Shown here: positions 41,547-41,664 of the stretch, piece after piece
How the letters are laid out: every line of letters begins with the position of its first letter
How positions within the stretch are numbered: the first letter of the stretch is position 1
From: Xanthobacteraceae bacterium
GTDB lineage: Bacteria > Pseudomonadota > Alphaproteobacteria > Rhizobiales > Xanthobacteraceae
DNA length: 41,664 bases
NCBI GenBank assembly: GCA_029266425.1
Contig: JAQSWY010000037.1
Span: 1 to 41,664 of the forward strand
Direction of reading: 5' to 3'
The notes under the pieces: generated by a model
The model's database searches: none
What the model saw: the letters and a program-made list of their open reading frames with translations, nothing else
What the model was told of the DNA's origin: nothing
Program-made: the position numbers and the translations under genes

Positions 41547-41566
41547 GAGAAACTGGGACGATGCTC

Positions 41567-41664
41567 ATGAAGATCACCGGCATCAAGGCGTGGAAGGTCG
41601 GCCTGCCGCTCAAGGAAGGCCGCTACAACTGGTCGAACGGCAATTTCGTCGAGGTGTTCGATTC
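41567..41664 (+). CDS. 5' end of an enolase-superfamily (MR/MLE) protein, cut by the window edge
   Basis: The first 32 codons are visible and the frame runs off the right end. The start [18 protein letters not shown] is typical of the N-terminal capping domain of mandelate racemase/muconate lactonizing enzymes. In a hydroxyproline locus, likely roles are a hydroxyproline-betaine epimerase or a cis-3-hydroxyproline dehydratase, but 32 residues do not decide. GGGA lies eight bases before the ATG at 41567; an in-frame ATG at 41561 is an alternative. Confidence 0.6.

Overview
This is a GC-rich, densely coding chromosomal window from an alphaproteobacterium, most likely of the order Hyphomicrobiales (Rhizobiales). 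That placement rests on the codon usage, the rhizobial style of the operons (a glycerol-type GlpSTPQ importer, HmuTUV haem uptake, a hydroxyproline importer with its enzymes) and several families of dispersed palindromic repeats. No phage, insertion sequence, CRISPR array, rRNA or tRNA was seen. The window reads as six metabolic or stress modules separated by divergent promoters and repeats.

Bases 16-10255 hold a carbohydrate or polyol catabolic locus. A minus-strand operon encodes an FGGY sugar kinase, a thiamine-diphosphate enzyme of the acetolactate synthase fold and a four-gene ABC importer of the GlpS/T/P/Q type; its binding protein must lie left of base 1. It is divergent from a plus-strand pair, a GlpD-like FAD dehydrogenase and a GntR/UTRA regulator. 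A near-perfect 18-bp inverted repeat lies just downstream of the predicted kinase promoter and is the likely operator. I do not recognise this combination as a described pathway; it is the best candidate for new biology here.

Bases 10293-12363 carry a MATE exporter divergent from its likely MarR repressor. Bases 12410-18552 are a copper/silver resistance operon: a Cys-rich small protein, a YtkA/FixH-like protein, a CusB-like adaptor, a CusA-like pump, a 38-residue Met-rich membrane peptide and a DUF411 protein. It has no outer-membrane factor gene. Bases 18600-20543 are an ArsR-rhodanese fusion regulator divergent from an MFS transporter, followed by an ABC-F ATPase on the minus strand.

Bases 22234-28066 are a haem-iron module: hmuTUV on the minus strand, divergent from a TonB-dependent haem receptor and an IsdG/HmuQ-type haem monooxygenase. 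A palindromic repeat sits inside the receptor's signal-peptide coding region. A 101-residue protein of unknown function follows, its ribosome-binding site buried in a 14-bp hairpin. Next come a diacylglycerol kinase overlapping a phosphoethanolamine-transferase-like gene, an Hsp70-like (YegD) protein, a TauE/SafE permease, a probably leaderless MarR regulator and a tautomerase.

Bases 34105-41664 form a locus matching trans-4-hydroxy-L-proline catabolism: a GntR/FCD regulator divergent from a polar amino-acid ABC importer, a DapA-family lyase, a DadA/HypO-like FAD oxidase, a hydroxyproline epimerase with both catalytic cysteines, and the start of an enolase-superfamily gene cut by the window edge. 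Palindromic repeats punctuate this operon at three junctions. Product names come from reading the proteins; no database search was possible.
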